Below, piece after piece: positions 14,100 to 15,149 of a DNA stretch of 15,149 nucleotides. Source of the stretch: Thermoplasmata archaeon. GTDB lineage: Archaea; Thermoplasmatota; Thermoplasmata; UBA10834. Each line of letters starts with the position of its first letter. Position 1 is the stretch's first letter. The notes beneath the pieces were generated by a model. The model did no database searches. It was not told the origin of the DNA and was given only the letters and a program-made list of their open reading frames with translations. The position numbers and the translations under genes were made by a program. The stretch is taken from NCBI GenBank assembly GCA_025457845.1, contig JALOTO010000041.1, positions 1 through 15,149 of the forward strand. The letters are read 5' to 3'.

Positions 14100-14958
14100 A
14101 TGACGGCGGATGGGAGCAAGACAGGAGACATAATCAACGCGTTCGGAGTGAGCCTGGGTGAGCCCGCAATCGCGGTCGTGGGCTGTGGCGGGGCCGGTTC
14201 GAACATCGTGCACGGAATGTACTGGAATTCGAACAGGATCGACACGGTCGCTGTCAACACCGACGAGGAGCATCTCAGGAAGGTCGACGCTCACAAGAAG
14301 GTCCTGATAGGCAAGGACGTCACCTTCGGCAAGGATGCGAGCGGGTACCCAGAGATAGGCGAGCACTGCGCTGACAAGGCCAGAGAGGTCATCAGGGAGG
14401 CCCTGAAGGGCTACGACATCGTCTTCGTCGTGGCTGGGATGGGCGGCGGCACCGGGACAGGCGTCGCACCTGTGGTGGCCGCGGCCGCGAAGGATGTCAA
14501 CGCCATCGCCTTCGCGATACCGATCATGCCTTTCGAGGTGGAAGGGTCCAACAGGCTTCAGAGGGCCAACGACGGCCTCGCGAAGCTTAGGGAAGCCGCC
14601 CACCACACCGTTCCGCTCGACAACAACAAGCTGATGCAGGTCGCGTCGGAGCTCTCCATGTCCGATGCGATGAAGGTCATCGACAGGAGCGTCGCCAAGC
14701 TGGTCGAGTCCGTGTCCGCTCACACGAGCTCGTATGTCAGCAGCCTCATGGCCCAAGCTGGTCGAGTCCGTGTCCGCTCACACGAGCTCGTATGTCAGCA
14801 GCCTCATGGCGGACGTGACCGGCTACATCGAGACGGTCGAGGAGCCGGCGCCGATGCCGCCGACGGAGCGGCCCACTCAGCTGGTCCACGCGGGTCTGGG
14901 GACGAACTTCGAGGAATTCGAGCCTGACCTGTACGGCCCGTCGGGCGGGTTCTTCTGA
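14100..14958 (+). pseudogene. FtsZ-family GTPase-domain protein, frameshifted by 58-bp duplication
   Basis: Removing one copy of the duplicated 58 bp gives a 266-residue protein ending at TGA 14956-14958. The GTP-binding half is clear: GCGGAGSN (28-35, T1 loop), VNTDEE (52-57), [13 protein letters not shown] (113-125, the tubulin signature), [25 protein letters not shown] and NNKL (175-178). Helix H7 follows (about 186-207). The usual T7 loop (NLDFADV-type) and the whole C-terminal domain are absent. Instead there is a 45-residue Pro/Glu-rich tail ending DLYGPSGGFF. Full FtsZ proteins are about 350-400 residues. The ATG at 14100 has GGAGG 10 nt upstream (14085-14089). As written, the first frame runs to 14927 with a nonsense tail after residue 218. 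The duplication may be a real mutation or an assembly error. Confidence 0.8.
14695..14810. repeat. Exact 58-bp tandem duplication in the FtsZ-like gene
   Basis: Copy 1 is 14695-14752 and copy 2 is 14753-14810. Both begin CCAAGCTGG and end CAGCCTCATGGC with no mismatch. 58 is not a multiple of 3, so the frame shifts at the junction; the second copy is in frame with the sensible C-terminal tail, the first with the GTPase domain. Confidence 0.95.
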
Positions 14959-15119
14959 CGAGACCTCTCCGCGGGAACCAAGAAGGGCTGACGCGTGCAC
15001 CGCCGCCCGCGACCGCCTGCCTCCACCGCGGAGGACGGAAAACCCCACACAAAACCCATTCCCTGGTTTTCGCACGCCCCATAGCAACCAAAATCAACGC
15101 CTAAGCGGTTCCAGTCCGC
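14959..15119. other. 161-bp gap after the FtsZ-like gene
   Basis: No gene is recognised. A GAAAACC (15038-15044) / GGTTTTC (15065-15071) inverted repeat with a 20-nt loop could be a 3'-end structure. AT-rich CCAAAATCAA near 15088-15097 is about 25-32 bp before the next start codon and is a weak TATA candidate. Confidence 0.35.
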
Positions 15120-15149
15120 GTGCGGATAGGATTCGTCGTCAACCCCATC
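15120..15149 (+). CDS. Start of a probable ATP-NAD kinase-type protein (partial)
   Basis: GTG at 15120 opens a frame reading MRIGFVVNPI to the window edge, ten codons. The strand pattern M-R-I-G-F-V-V-N-P matches the N-terminus of archaeal ATP-NAD kinase-like proteins (COG3199 type), where N-P precedes a Gly-rich loop. Ten residues are too few for certainty, and other Rossmann or diacylglycerol-kinase-like proteins begin similarly. No strong ribosome-binding site precedes it; a weak AT-rich element lies near 15088-15097. Confidence 0.5.
   Translation, partial: MRIGFVVNPI

Noticed and set aside
1..15149. tRNA genes, rRNA, CRISPR arrays, insertion sequences or phage genes
   Set aside because: None was recognised: no regularly spaced repeats, no transposase-like protein and no T-loop pattern in the gaps. 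Short or degenerate cases could be missed by eye.

Overview
The window reads as chromosomal DNA of a GC-rich euryarchaeon. The gene set is archaeal: a cluster of S19e, a PDCD5-family protein, L39e, L31e and aIF6, an archaeal-type LeuRS, MptE, a DUF373 protein and an FtsZ-family GTPase. Many genes have TATA-like boxes about 25-35 bp before the start codon. A Thermoplasmatota-like lineage is my best guess from the gene mix; no 16S or marker comparison was possible.

Left part (1-4065, minus strand): a DUF373 membrane protein and mptE (pterin pyrophosphokinase) look co-transcribed. They are followed by a small DUF6015-like protein, a site-2 membrane metalloprotease with PDZ-like domains, and the first 18 codons of another gene that runs off the left edge. 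Divergent from DUF373 is a zinc-ribbon protein with a long Pro/Ala-rich basic tail. It is followed by a metallo-beta-lactamase-fold gene whose N-terminus is broken by a missing internal piece and a frameshift.

Middle part (5452-7386, minus strand): a compact ribosomal and translation operon (rps19e, pdcd5, rpl39e, rpl31e, eif6). A 206-bp divergent promoter region rich in perfect inverted repeats separates it from ubiX. UbiX collides tail-to-tail, with 47 bp of overlap, with a large unusual membrane protein. That protein combines a secreted EF-hand-bearing domain, three membrane helices, a RING-like zinc module, a zinc ribbon and a DUF835 domain. Behind it lies leuS.

Right part (13076-15149): a small two-helix membrane protein, then a gene pair made of a tandem double ribbon-helix-helix regulator and an FtsZ-family protein. 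The pair recalls the CdrS/CdrL-ftsZ2 arrangement of haloarchaea. The regulator's promoter carries repeated GACAT half-sites around its TATA box. The FtsZ-like protein has only the GTP-binding domain, lacks the C-terminal domain and the catalytic T7 loop, and its gene is interrupted by an exact 58-bp tandem duplication that shifts the frame. The right edge holds the first ten codons of a probable ATP-NAD kinase-type gene.

No tRNA, rRNA, CRISPR array, insertion sequence or phage gene was recognised. The most promising material is the RHH/truncated-FtsZ locus and the EF-hand/zinc/DUF835 membrane protein.
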